Shown: positions 44,716 through 54,257, counted from the first letter of the stretch. The stretch is DNA of 64,000 bases from Lachnospiraceae bacterium (GCA_017938145.1 JAGBCB010000013.1:62001-126000), one strand, 5' to 3'. The notes: a model not told the origin generated them from the letters alone. Numbers and translations: made by a program.

Positions 44716-46295
44716 GTGATCAATCTGGTCATAAAACAACGTATTATCCTTGCACACATCGATGGAATGAGTAACCGAGCCATTGCAAACATGCTCCATC
44801 TCAGTAAGGATACAGTTAACAAGTATGTTAACGAATACGATGAAAAACGTGATGAATTACTGCGTACTCATCCGGATATGGATGTATCAGAAATCATCCA
44901 GGCTTTTATTGAAAAGCCCACGTATGATACCAGTAATCGTGTTCCATCGAAGGTGACACCGGAACTTCTGGATGCCATCGAGAAATGTTTCCAGCTCAAC
45001 CGTGACAAGCGGCTCATGGGAATGCAGAAGCAAACCATGAAAAAGATTGATATCCATGCATATCTGCAAAAGCAAGGATTTGATGTCAGCTATTCAACGG
45101 TAAAACGTGCCACACAGTATCTGGAAACCAGACATCAGGAAGCATTTATCCGTCAGGAATATATGCCCGGTGAACTGTGTGAGTTTGACTGGGGTACAGT
45201 AAAACTTGACATTGGAAACACCGGTTATCAAAAGTATCAGATGGCTGTCTTTACATCAGCTTACGGAAACTTCCGTTTTGCAAAACTGTATCTGACACAG
45301 GATACCGCCGCTTTTCAGGAATCCCATGCAGATTTCTTTGCATACAGTCATGGTGCATTTCAAACGATGGTATACGATAACATGAAGGTTGCTGTGCGTC
45401 GTTTTGTAGGTCTTACGGAAAAAGAACCTACAGTTGCACTTACGGAACTATCCATTTATTACGGCTTCAAGTACCGCTTTTGTAACATTTGCAGCGGTAA
45501 CGAAAAAGGTCACGTGGAACGGAGCGTAGAATTCGTACGCCGAAAAGCGTTCTCAGGTCCGGAGTGTGATAAATTCAGCACCCTTGCCGAGGCGAATAAA
45601 TATCTGTTCCGGGAATGCATGAAACTTAATGCTCAGCCAATCTATGATGGTTCCATTCCGCTGGAAACATTTGAAACAGAGAAACAGTTTCTGTTTCCGG
45701 CAATGCCTAAGTTTGAAAGCTGCATAAAAAACACCGCCAAGGTGGACAAGTACTCCACCATCCTCGTTGCACGTAATCATTATTCAGTTCCGGATATGCT
45801 CTGGTAGGGAAAGTGGTTGATGTGCGGCTGTACACCGATAAGGTTGTCATATATCACGACGGAACCATCGTGGCACAACACGACAGAGAATACGGGGTGC
45901 AGGAATGGCGGATTGATATTTACCATTATCTTAGAACCCTAAAAAGAAAACCAGGTGCCCTACGTCAAAGCACTGCATTGCTTCAGTCGGACACCATGGT
46001 TAAAAACATTTACGAAAAGTATTATAGCAGAGATACTAAAACTTTTCTAGAGGTTTTAGATGTCATATATGAATACGGGGTATCCACCGTTACTGAAGCC
46101 CTGTGTAAACTTGAAAAGATTTCTCCGCTGGACATGAGTGCGGATAAGGTGGCACTTCTTTGTGCAAAGCGAGAGGAATCGTTGAAACAATCAAATATAA
46201 AAACTGACCGCTTAAGCGAAAAATCAAAAAACACGCTTTCGCAGTACGACCGCCTTCGCATGATACAAAACAGTTCAGAGAGGAAGGTGGTTTAA
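44716..46295 (+). pseudogene. istA: IS21 transposase IstA, split by a frameshift
   Basis: Start GTG at 44716 follows an AGGAGG region. The first part (44716-45807) carries the HTH (MSNRAIANMLHLSKDTVNKYV) and the DDE integrase core (CEFDWGTVKLD, VYDNMKVAV, GNEKGHVERSVEFVRR). It ends in TAG after PDMLW. The second part resumes one frame back at about 45800 (LVGKVVDVRLY) and runs to 46295. A CT dinucleotide duplicated in CTCTGG (about 45798-45801) explains the shift; intact IstA is one ORF of about 500 residues. istB begins at the next base. The transposase is therefore probably inactive. Confidence 0.88.
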
Positions 46296-47060
46296 ATGAA
46301 GGCAAAAATACAACACGAAATCCAAGAATACTGCAGTCTGCTTAAACTAAATGCAATCTGTGAACACTTTGAAGAAGCAATCAAAAGTGCTACAGACTAT
46401 GAAGGATTTCTGCACCAGTTACTCCGTATGGAAGTGGATGCTGAAGAAGAACGTGCTAAAGAGCGCAAAATCAAAGCGGCAAAATTTCCATACAGAAAAT
46501 ATATCGAAGACCTGGAACTGGATCTTCTACCGGAAGCTATGAGAAAACGGCTGCCGGAGTTGTGTTCCCTTGACTTTATCAGGGAAAGTAAAAACATCAT
46601 TATGACCGGGAATCCAGGAACAGGAAAGACACATACTGCTATCGGACTTGGAATCAAAGCCTGTGAGCAGGGATACCGTGTTCTTTACACAACAATTCCT
46701 TACCTGGTAACCGAACTGAAAGAAAGCAACAGCCAGCAAAAACTTCGTTCCTATCAGAAACGGTTTGAGAAATACGACCTGATTATCGCTGACGAATTAG
46801 GCTACATTTCCTTTGACCGTGAAGCCGCTGATTTGCTGTTTACCGTTCTTTCGCTAAGAGCATCCCAGAAATCTACCATCATTACATCAAACCTTACATT
46901 TGAACGATGGGACGAAATCTTTGGCGATGCTGCCATTACAAGTGCAATCGTTGATAGGCTTACATACAAAGCGTATCTGATTGATATGGAAGGTGATTCC
47001 TACCGGCTTCGTGAAACGCTCCGGAGCAACGGAACCGACTTCGAAACAGTAACTAAATAA
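46296..47060 (+). CDS. istB: IS21 helper ATPase IstB
   Basis: The 254-residue AAA+ protein has Walker A in MTGNPGTGKTHTA, Walker B in DLIIADELGYISFD, and the IstB sensor region ITSNLTFERWDEIFGD followed by AIVDRLTYKAYLIDMEGDSYR. It assists target selection by IstA. The ATG directly follows the istA stop, with GGAAGGTGG upstream, as in other IS21 members. The gene appears intact even though istA is not. Confidence 0.95.
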   Translation: MKAKIQHEIQEYCSLLKLNAICEHFEEAIKSATDYEGFLHQLLRMEVDAEEERAKERKIKAAKFPYRKYIEDLELDLLPEAMRKRLPELCSLDFIRESKNIIMTGNPGTGKTHTAIGLGIKACEQGYRVLYTTIPYLVTELKESNSQQKLRSYQKRFEKYDLIIADELGYISFDREAADLLFTVLSLRASQKSTIITSNLTFERWDEIFGDAAITSAIVDRLTYKAYLIDMEGDSYRLRETLRSNGTDFETVTK

Positions 47061-47206
47061 CTTCTGCACCTGTGGCAGCAAAGCTGCAGGTGCAAAGCTT
47101 GGTCCAAAGTGACCTAGTTTTCAATGAGCGTTTGACCTAATTTTCGATTGACAAATACAGATGATATACAGGCAACCAATCTGTTATGATAATTGTCAGA
47201 TTTCTT

Positions 47207-47859
47207 CTATATTCTTTCGTTACACCAAGTTACATTTCTCTTAACAATTTGAGCAGGCACACCTGCAATAACTACGTTACTCTCTTCAATACTCTTTGTA
47301 CATACTGCACCTGTCCCAACTACACTATTTGAAGAAATATGAGTGCCTTTCGTTATACAGACTCTTTGCCCTACCCACACATGATTATCAATATTAACAT
47401 CCTGCGCATGATTAATTCTATGCCCTTCTAGATTCAATACCGAATGTGAATCTCCTGTTCTAATTACAATCTCCGAAGAAAATAAACAAGACTCACCTAT
47501 TTTAATACAAGTTCCTTCCGTGCATGCTAAATGTATTTTTCCACAAAGCGAACTTCTAGCACCTACTTCTATTCTGTTTCCATCTTCCTCAATCCAAAAC
47601 TCTCCGTCTTTAATTGATACAGAATCTCCTATTTCAATTACATTGTTATTACCCTTAATCTTAAACTTGCAATTACGTAATATTGCACCTTCACTAACAA
47701 CAATGGAATTATTTTTTCCCGCACAATGAAATCTACACTTATATAAAGCTGCACCATTACATATAATCTTTGTCCCATGCACTCTAAACACATTAATAAA
47801 CGGTACATATGTTATAATGGGTAAAAGCTTACGCCACCCCCCCCCATTTTTCCAATCAT
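47207..47859 (-). CDS. Hexapeptide-repeat O-acetyltransferase, out of frame by one base at a G9 tract (possible phase-off)
   Basis: The main open frame (47207-47791, from a GTG) codes a left-handed beta-helix acyltransferase with repeats such as CIKIGESCLFSSEI and a catalytic-type His in RINHAQDVNIDNHVWVG. A better start lies upstream: ATG at 47859 behind AGGAGG. From it the frame reads MIGKM then a run of nine G (47837-47845) and stops early. One more G (ten) would give MIGKMGGGWRKLLPIITYV and join the acyltransferase in frame. This suggests phase variation by slipped-strand mispairing. It probably acetylates the nonulosonic acid or surface glycan made by the neighbours. Low-level translation from the internal GTG is possible. 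Confidence 0.8.
47837..47845 (-). repeat. Homopolymeric G9 tract inside a coding region
   Basis: Nine G on the minus strand (nine C on the plus strand), five codons after the best start of the acyltransferase gene. Such runs mutate in length at high rate and are the standard cause of phase variation in surface-glycan genes. A sequencing length error is the simple alternative. Confidence 0.85.
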
Positions 47860-47882
47860 TTCCATTCCTCCTAAAATATTTA

Positions 47883-48923
47883 TTAAACCATTTCCCATGT
47901 AAGAACTGTATCTTCTGGTAAATCCATTTTAACAGTTCTTCCTACTACAATTTCTGTAAACTTTGGAGAAATACCTGTTCCAGGTCTCTTTGGCATCAAA
48001 TCTGTTAGTTCCAATTTTTCTCCCGCCTTTACATCTCTAGTTAAAACCAAAGACCTTCTTGCCTCACGTCTTGGAATTATTTCACAAGGCAACACAGTTT
48101 TTTCATCAGAGCCCAAAACATTATCAATCCATCTGAAATTTGCAATGGCTTTTCTAAAGTCATCTGGATCTCCTGCATGATAATGATCGTTACCCGGTAA
48201 TGATTTGTCTAATGTAAAATGTTTTTCTATAACTTCAGCTCCTAATAAATATGCCGTTGCTAATGTCATCATTGTATCATCTGGTGCAACGTGATCACTA
48301 AATCCCACCCTTACATCTGGAAAGTCTTTTATTAATGTCTGAATAATTCTAAGGTTAGCATCTGCCGGGTCCGTCGGATAAGATAATACACAATGAAATA
48401 AAACAATATCCTTCACACCCGCATTTTTTAGAATTCGAACCGCTTCATCTACTTCAGCTAAATATGAAGCTCCTACCGAAATATAAACTGGTTTACCCTT
48501 TCTTCCAATGTATTCAACAAATGGAAGATTAGACAAATCAGAAGAAGATATTTTGTAAAAATCTACCATTTTTTCTAAATAATCTGCAGATGCATAATCA
48601 AAAGGGGTCGAGGTAAAATCCATACCTTTAGCATGTGTATAATCACATAATTCTTGATATTCTTTTTCTCCAAACCCATCATGCTTTAAAAATAATTCGT
48701 ACTGTGTTTTTGTAGGTTCTTTTGTTGTATCCCAATACGCAGGGGAATTTTTAGATACAATTGTTCCTGCTTTATATGATTGAAACTTCGCACAATCAAT
48801 TCCCGCTTTTGCCGCTTCGTCAATATACATTTTTGCCGCTTCAAGAGGTGTAATACTTAACGATTTTGCTGTATCATAAAAATTTACACCCATCTCTGCA
48901 ATTATATATGGCTTACTCTTCAT
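47883..48923 (-). CDS. NeuB-family nonulosonic acid synthase (sialic/legionaminic/pseudaminic type)
   Basis: The 346-residue enzyme condenses phosphoenolpyruvate with an N-acyl-hexosamine. The TIM barrel (about 1-280) has YIIAEMGVNF, KFQSYKAGTIVSKNSPAYWD, PFDYASADYL, KISSSDLSNLPFVEYIG, LFHCVLSYPT and EKHFTLDKSLPGNDHYHAGDP, the family order. An SAF antifreeze-like domain follows (about 285-346). Whether the product is sialic, legionaminic or pseudaminic acid cannot be read; the PseG-like neighbour favours the latter two. The ATG at 48923 sits behind GGAGG, 15 bases after the neighbour's stop. Confidence 0.93.
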   Translation of the reverse strand: MKSKPYIIAEMGVNFYDTAKSLSITPLEAAKMYIDEAAKAGIDCAKFQSYKAGTIVSKNSPAYWDTTKEPTKTQYELFLKHDGFGEKEYQELCDYTHAKGMDFTSTPFDYASADYLEKMVDFYKISSSDLSNLPFVEYIGRKGKPVYISVGASYLAEVDEAVRILKNAGVKDIVLFHCVLSYPTDPADANLRIIQTLIKDFPDVRVGFSDHVAPDDTMMTLATAYLLGAEVIEKHFTLDKSLPGNDHYHAGDPDDFRKAIANFRWIDNVLGSDEKTVLPCEIIPRREARRSLVLTRDVKAGEKLELTDLMPKRPGTGISPKFTEIVVGRTVKMDLPEDTVLTWEMV

Positions 48924-48938
48924 AATGCAACCTCCAAA

Positions 48939-50324
48939 TTAACTATTAATCAAACCCATAACTCGTTTACGTCCACCTCGAAGATCATGTTCTAAAAGCA
49001 TCTCCTGAAAATGTTGGCGATTCTTTTTTGATAGGTTCAAATACATCTTTAAATTGCTTTCAATAATTTCATCATCCGGATTAAGCCCAATATAAGTGAA
49101 ACCATTTTCATTGCACACAAATCCATGTTTTTCTTCACGCTTATTTTGAGCCATGGCAATAGCCGGAATACCTAAAACTGCTAACTCATATCCCGTACGC
49201 CCCCTAGAAGTAATTCCAATATCACAACTAGACATCAATTCCGGCATATTAGCAACATCATAAAACACGTCGATATGCTCATACTTATTATACTGCAAAA
49301 GTTCCTCAACGTTATGTTTTGCTCTTCCTAATACGACTACAAAATGATACTTTTGATATTCTGGCTTAGCTATCATATTTAAAAGTCTATCAGAATAGTT
49401 TTGAGGGTCCGCACCGCCAAAGGAAATGAAAACCCGTTCCACTTGTTCTCTTATTTCTATTGATTCATAAAACATAAAGGTTTTGCTTGCTATGTAATAC
49501 TTTTCTCCTGCATGTACCTGAGGAAACTCTGTATCATGATATAACGCATTAAAAACCAAGTCCGCTTTAATAATTCCTTCACCATCATCTTCAAAATTAA
49601 TTATTTTGGCTTCTGGTAATACCGAACGCAACCCTATCATATAATCAATAGAAGTTGTTAAAATGTCATTAATGAATATTGTATATTGTTTTTCTTTACA
49701 TACTTTAAAAAGTTCCGCAATACCATTTACCGGAATAAGATTATGCTTTGTATTACCAAACACTTTTACATCTGTCTGATTAGTGTCATAATATATATCC
49801 GGCTTCACAAAAAATTCATCCGCCAATTCCAAAGCTCTATATATATGTCCGATACCTCTTTTATTATTTCCATTTACATAAATTGCAACTTTCTGTTCAC
49901 TCAATGTATCTGCCACACTTCGCAAATCTTCAAAAGTATCTACATCCTGCGCCTCATTTTCTGGCAATTCATATACATCTACTACACTACCAATCCGTGT
50001 ATTTTTTGTAACAATTGATGCACGTGACACGACAAATGCCCCTGTTTCCATGTAACAAGGTGGAAGATATTGACGATTTAAACGTTCTACATAATTTGGC
50101 ACCTTTTTTCCATTTTCCTCTCTCCAAGAAAGATGCGGCGCATTTATTGCAGAAATCAATGTGTCAATATTATTCTCAATTGCATATTCTATCCCCGCAT
50201 CTAAGGTCTGTACCTTTAATGTAGGAGATGTAGGCTGCATGGTCACAATATAATCCCACTCAACCTCTTGTGGTATGGCATCATATATAACAGCATCTAA
50301 GGTAACATCATCACCACATAGACT
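48939..50324 (-). pseudogene. CMP-nonulosonate synthetase (5'-truncated) fused to PseG-like hydrolase domain
   Basis: The C-terminal 310 residues are a PseG/SpsG-type domain (GIGHIYRALELADEF, VFISFGGADPQNY, SRGRTGYELAVLG) that removes UDP from UDP-2,4-diacetamido sugars. The first 115 residues are the back half of a CMP-sialic acid synthetase (IVTMQPTSPTL, PCYMETGAFVVSR, DVDTFEDL). The CTP-binding N-terminus is missing: upstream the frame runs to 50324 (CGDDVTLDAVIYDAI) and hits a stop in the aminotransferase gene. No start or ribosome site is present; the GTG at 50246 is only the first internal candidate. The cytidylyltransferase half is broken; the PseG half could function if translated. 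Confidence 0.8.
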
Positions 50325-51030
50325 TTAACAACTGCAATTTGTGATATATTTCTTCATCATCAATTCCGTCAATGGTTCTCCATGTAAGCGCTCCGCCTTC
50401 GGCGGTTGTAAAATTCTTTACAGCGTGAAAGCTAAAAGAACTAAAGTCAGCCAAGGAGCCTGCCATTACGCCTCCTCTTTCTGCACCAAGAGAATGTGCA
50501 CAGTCAGCATTAATCGATATACGCCCCATCGCCTTCTGTATTTCATTATTAGGTTTGAATAAATTTCTTTTCCTATTTACAATTTCATATAATCTGGCAT
50601 AGTCACATGGTTTGCCTCCCAAATCAATAGGAATAATTACTTTCGTCCTTTCTGTAATTGCCTGCTCAACCTGATCATAATTTATTTCAAAAGACTCTGG
50701 CATACAATCCACGAGAACAATCTTGGCTCCCACATGTGCAATAACGGAGGCAGAGGCAGTATACGTATAGGCGCACGTAATAACTTCATCTCCCGGTCCA
50801 ATACCAAGTACCCTAAGTGCCATCTCAGCACACGCTGTTTGAGAGTTAAGACAAACGCACTTATTAACACCAATCCATTGAGCAAGGTCTTTTTCTAATT
50901 TCTTAGTTCGCGGACCAGTTGTTATCCAACCAGAGCGAAGCGCATCAGCAACTTCTGAAACTTCTAAATCTGTTATATCAGGAGGCGAAAAACCTATGTT
51001 TCTCTTTGTCAAAATACTATTTTTTCTCAT
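50311..51030 (-). pseudogene. DegT/DnrJ/EryC1 sugar aminotransferase, C-terminally truncated
   Basis: 239 residues of a PLP-dependent sugar aminotransferase (LegC/PseC type) are present: GWITTGPRTKKLE, CAYTYTASASVIAHVG, NADCAHSLGAE and the PLP-lysine K205 in SSFSFHAVKNFTTAEGG. Family members are about 380 residues, but this one ends at TGA after HKLQLLKSMW, and the next bases already belong to the truncated CMP-sugar synthetase. The small domain is gone, so activity is doubtful. The ATG at 51030 follows AGAGGG. It would have made the 4-amino sugar of the nonulosonic acid precursor. Confidence 0.87.
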
Positions 51031-51075
51031 CACATATTCCCTCTTATCATTATTTTTCTTAACCTAAGTCTTATC

Positions 51076-51996
51076 TTATTTACTACTTTTAGCTTTTAAT
51101 TGTTCATATGTAATTACTTGAACAGTTTCCCCGCACATATCTGTTTCTTTATCAGCACATATTAATTCCGTCTGAAAATATCCAATAGGTTGATCAGCAG
51201 AGATATCACAGCATGTAACAAGATACTTCTCATCCTGATAAACAACATAGTCAGATAACTTGAAATTGTACTCTATATAAAAAGGTGAATAAAAAATAGT
51301 TCTTAACGGAAACACTTTGCATGACGCAGATGTTTGTTCAACTGACAAAGTACTTTTTTCTGTATCAAAAAAATAATACACCTTTGAATTGTAAACATAT
51401 GCCCACACACCAGATTGCGAGTATTGGCATAGTGCACCCTGATTGATAATTTCGCGTAATTCTCCATCTAATATATCTGGTTCATTAAATGTCAGTGGAT
51501 TATATGTATATATTTCTTTGTCATACAAATATAACCCTGTATCGTATTTGTTTTTGTACATTGTATACTGACTTATATTCCCGATATAATAAAGATAAAT
51601 TTTATAGCACACTTCCTCTTGTAATTTTGACAACTTCACTTCGGCCGTAAAATTTCCTATCTCACCCGAATAATTATTAGCTTCTTTAATTTCTATTTCT
51701 TCTGTATCTCCAAGTTCAACATTTGTGTAATAAACAGAAGTCCCATCCAAAGGCTGAAAAGCCATTTTGATATCAATTTCGCTCAAATCCGATTTAAATA
51801 AGTTCCCTTCAAGTTGTAAATTCTTTTGCAGATTAGTCTTGTCTAAAAAGAGATATAGTGATGTATCTTCTTTCACAATTTCGTTTTCAATCTTTTTATT
51901 CGTAATATCCCTTTTCGCAACAGAATATGCAGCAAACATTATTACCAACGATAAACTTGTTAAAAACAATCGTTTTAAAAATTTCTTTACCTTCAA
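51076..51996 (-). CDS. Membrane-anchored extracellular protein of unknown function
   Basis: The 306-residue protein starts at TTG 51996 behind AAAGGAG. One N-terminal helix (about 8-25) with a basic start anchors it; the rest is beta-rich and outside, with several Tyr-rich strands and paired Cys (CCDIS, LICADKETDMCG). I do not recognise the family. It is 43 bases upstream of the aminotransferase and may be the first gene of the glycan operon, perhaps as a surface polymer partner. It is AT-rich like the rest of this segment. Confidence 0.6.
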   Translation of the reverse strand: MKVKKFLKRLFLTSLSLVIMFAAYSVAKRDITNKKIENEIVKEDTSLYLFLDKTNLQKNLQLEGNLFKSDLSEIDIKMAFQPLDGTSVYYTNVELGDTEEIEIKEANNYSGEIGNFTAEVKLSKLQEEVCYKIYLYYIGNISQYTMYKNKYDTGLYLYDKEIYTYNPLTFNEPDILDGELREIINQGALCQYSQSGVWAYVYNSKVYYFFDTEKSTLSVEQTSASCKVFPLRTIFYSPFYIEYNFKLSDYVVYQDEKYLVTCCDISADQPIGYFQTELICADKETDMCGETVQVITYEQLKAKSSK

Positions 51997-52156
51997 AATA
52001 TTCTCCTTTTCAATTATAAGCTTATTACAATAACTTATCTAATTCATTCCACATCAAATATGGGACTATCATACTACCCCCATTATGTTATACTATATCA
52101 CTTTTTCTTGCATTTGCAAGGGAAACTTTTGGGATTTCGACAAAAATACACAAAAA

Positions 52157-52182
52157 GGCGCCTATGCATCTTCACAGGCGCC
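52157..52182 (-). terminator. Terminator after the RloB-like gene
   Basis: The stem GGCGCCTGTG/CATAGGCGCC with a 6-base loop is followed on the minus strand by TTTTTGTG. It closes the two-gene unit at 52225-54124. Confidence 0.85.
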
Positions 52183-52224
52183 AAACAGCTTATTTAAAGG
52201 ATTTATTATGCCGGAAGCATAATT

Positions 52225-52863
52225 CTATTCCTCAAGTTTATTATTTATATCCTCAATCCAAGAATCCTTGCTGCTCTCCAACATCTGCATATACTTTTTG
52301 AAATTACTGTTGCCTAAAACACTGTCTGACTCCCCCAATTTATCTACACGCTGTCTCATATCCTCATAGTTATCTTTTGTGATATGTTTCATCACTTCTT
52401 TTATCTGGTCGGCCCTTGCTTTATAATTATCCACTCCTGTATGTTCTTTTATAAGAGGGGCATTTACCGGTTTTGCCGGAGACTTAATTATTTCATCTGT
52501 CCAGTGCTTTGAAATTACCTGCATCGTACAGGGATTGCTGAAAATGATTACCACATCTGCAGCAGAATCTAATCCGTGAAACTCATTTATTTTGCGCTTA
52601 ATATCCTCATACTGTTCGTGAGGCTTCTTTTCGGTATCACAAAAAACAAGCACCAATTCATGTGTACTATTTTGGTAACGGTTCTGGTATCTGGCCGGTA
52701 TATTTCCATTGCCACCGGCATTCTCCAGTTCCACCTCGTACAATTCATTCCAAACCTTCAGAGATTTTAGTTTTTCAAGGTATTCGTATTCTTCATTTCC
52801 TTCGCATATAATGCAAATTTTATGCTTATTTGAAATGTTAGGCAGTCTATTCGTCATCCGCAT
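52225..52863 (-). CDS. RloB-like protein (TOPRIM-type nuclease candidate)
   Basis: The 212-residue protein has the RloB family layout: CIICEGNEEYEYLEKLK with the conserved Glu (E21), VLVFCDTEKKP with D76, and VVIIFSNPCTMQVI later, as in TOPRIM-like folds. RloB and its relative AbiLii work with an ABC-type ATPase in phage abortive infection. Its start overlaps the ATPase gene by 17 bases, so the two are translationally coupled. An alternative in-frame ATG at 52857 has slightly better spacing from GGGAGTGG. Nuclease activity is not proven for the family as a whole. Confidence 0.82.
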   Translation of the reverse strand: MRMTNRLPNISNKHKICIICEGNEEYEYLEKLKSLKVWNELYEVELENAGGNGNIPARYQNRYQNSTHELVLVFCDTEKKPHEQYEDIKRKINEFHGLDSAADVVIIFSNPCTMQVISKHWTDEIIKSPAKPVNAPLIKEHTGVDNYKARADQIKEVMKHITKDNYEDMRQRVDKLGESDSVLGNSNFKKYMQMLESSKDSWIEDINNKLEE

Positions 52864-54124
52864 CCACTCCCTTCACATTGCCTTTTATACTCAAAAGAGA
52901 GTGAATCAATTCCGGATCCGGTAGTGCACCAAGAGCCCCTTTTCTATACTTTTCAATAATATCCGTTGTGTCCCGTACTCCTTGTTGCGCTGTAAAATCT
53001 GCTAAAGAATAAACATATACTCCTTCTTCATCCTTGTGCACAAACCAAATCTGTTCTTTTCTAAACATCTTCTTACAATCCATAAGATTGATATCATGTA
53101 CCGTAAAAATCATTTGTGCATTTGTATTCAACTCGTTATTAAACATTGCCACAATAGCTCTTGTCAGCTTAAAATGAATGCTACTATCTAACTCATCAAT
53201 TACAAGAATTCTTCCCTGCTCCAGTGCCTCTATTACATAACTGGCAAGAGCGGCAATCTTTTTAGTTCCGGTAGAATCAAACAACATACTCGGCACCTGC
53301 ACTCCCCGATAGGTGGATGCCAAACGGATGTGGTCCATAATGTTATCCGGGATATTTAACACCTGTTCTTCCGTTCTTAACTGTCCATCTGTTCCCAGAA
53401 AGGTGAGTTTGTCCATGTCCACATATTCAAAGTTGTCCATATACAAATCTGCATTCTTAATAAACTCTACGACCTTATGCTGCCGTTGGTTTTTGTTTTT
53501 CATAAGGTCAATAGTATGTTGCAGCGGAATATTGTTCATGTTAATAACGTCAATTTTCTCTGCTGTTTCACTAAGTATCTGCTTCATTTTTCCCAGATAC
53601 TCAAACTTGGTTGTGTCAACCAAGTAGCACAACAGATTATTTTTTGACATAACCGGAATCATCATCTGCACACTATCATCGATGCAGAAATATTCCTGAT
53701 TTACTGTGTCTTTCTTCAGCCAGCAAACTATTTTTTCATTGCCGTATTGGTCCTTTGTAATCTCGGAAAACTCTTCATAAATAAATTCATGGCTTCCGCA
53801 GCTGTATTTTAAATCAAAGGCATATTTTTTACCGTGAAGCAAAAACGTAATGCCTAGTTCGCTCACATCGCTTCCGGTAAAAATATTAAACATCAACTCA
53901 TTTTTTTTATTTGATAAAATCAATTTAATAGTTCTAATACATTTTACAAGACAAGTTTTTCCTGCGTTATTCGCTCCATAAACTCCTGCTGTTTTCAATA
54001 CATTAAAATTATTTTCCTGATGCACGTTTGATGCAAACTTTTTATTTCTCATATCTGCTTTCATCGAAAAAGCGATTTGTTCATCAAATGCAAAACAATT
54101 TTTTGCCCTAATTTCTATAATCAT
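52847..54124 (-). CDS. AAA_15/AAA_21-type ABC ATPase (RloA/AbiLi-like)
   Basis: The 425-residue ATPase has Walker A VYGANNAGKTCLV (about G50-T57), a lid region, Walker B GRILVIDELDSSIHFKL and the H-loop FTVHDINLMD. It is an OLD/RloA-type ATPase, not a transporter. It precedes and overlaps the RloB-like gene, giving the two-gene arrangement of AbiL and similar to the ATPase plus TOPRIM design of PARIS. The ATG at 54124 follows GGAGGGG. Together they are probably a phage-defence module: the ATPase senses infection and the RloB part acts. This role is inferred from families. Confidence 0.87.
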   Translation of the reverse strand: MIIEIRAKNCFAFDEQIAFSMKADMRNKKFASNVHQENNFNVLKTAGVYGANNAGKTCLVKCIRTIKLILSNKKNELMFNIFTGSDVSELGITFLLHGKKYAFDLKYSCGSHEFIYEEFSEITKDQYGNEKIVCWLKKDTVNQEYFCIDDSVQMMIPVMSKNNLLCYLVDTTKFEYLGKMKQILSETAEKIDVINMNNIPLQHTIDLMKNKNQRQHKVVEFIKNADLYMDNFEYVDMDKLTFLGTDGQLRTEEQVLNIPDNIMDHIRLASTYRGVQVPSMLFDSTGTKKIAALASYVIEALEQGRILVIDELDSSIHFKLTRAIVAMFNNELNTNAQMIFTVHDINLMDCKKMFRKEQIWFVHKDEEGVYVYSLADFTAQQGVRDTTDIIEKYRKGALGALPDPELIHSLLSIKGNVKGVDADDE

Positions 54125-54231
54125 AATTCACCCCTCCGGATATCAATAACCTTTTGTAATTATATATTATAATATATAATTATTTTTTATGCAATATTTT
54201 TTCATAAAAAATAATTTCTTTTTTATACACA

Positions 54232-54257
54232 AAAGCCCCGGATTTCTCCGAGGCTTT
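54232..54257 (-). terminator. Terminator after the manC-fcl-gmd operon
   Basis: AAAGCC(C)CGGA pairs with TCCG(A)GGCTTT across a TTTC-type loop. On the minus strand it is followed by TTTTGTG, 13 bases after the manC stop. Confidence 0.75.

Larger units (their letters stand above)
44607..47159 (+). mobile_element. IS21-family insertion sequence
   Basis: istA and istB homologues lie between related ends. The left end begins TGTTTGTGCTAATC and the right end, read on the minus strand, TGTATTTGTCAATCG. Both run into AGGTCA and then repeat GCTCATTGAAAA-TAGGTCACT inside, the multiple terminal repeats typical of IS21. The bounds rest on these ends; no clear target duplication is seen (left flank GAAAGG, right flank GATGAT), so they may be a few bases off. 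The element lies at the downstream end of the nonulosonic-acid genes and may have replaced neighbours. Confidence 0.85.

Noticed and set aside
45795-45812. Programmed -1 frameshift in istA
   Set aside because: No slippery heptamer or following hairpin is seen, and IS21 istA is normally one frame; a CT duplication explains it.
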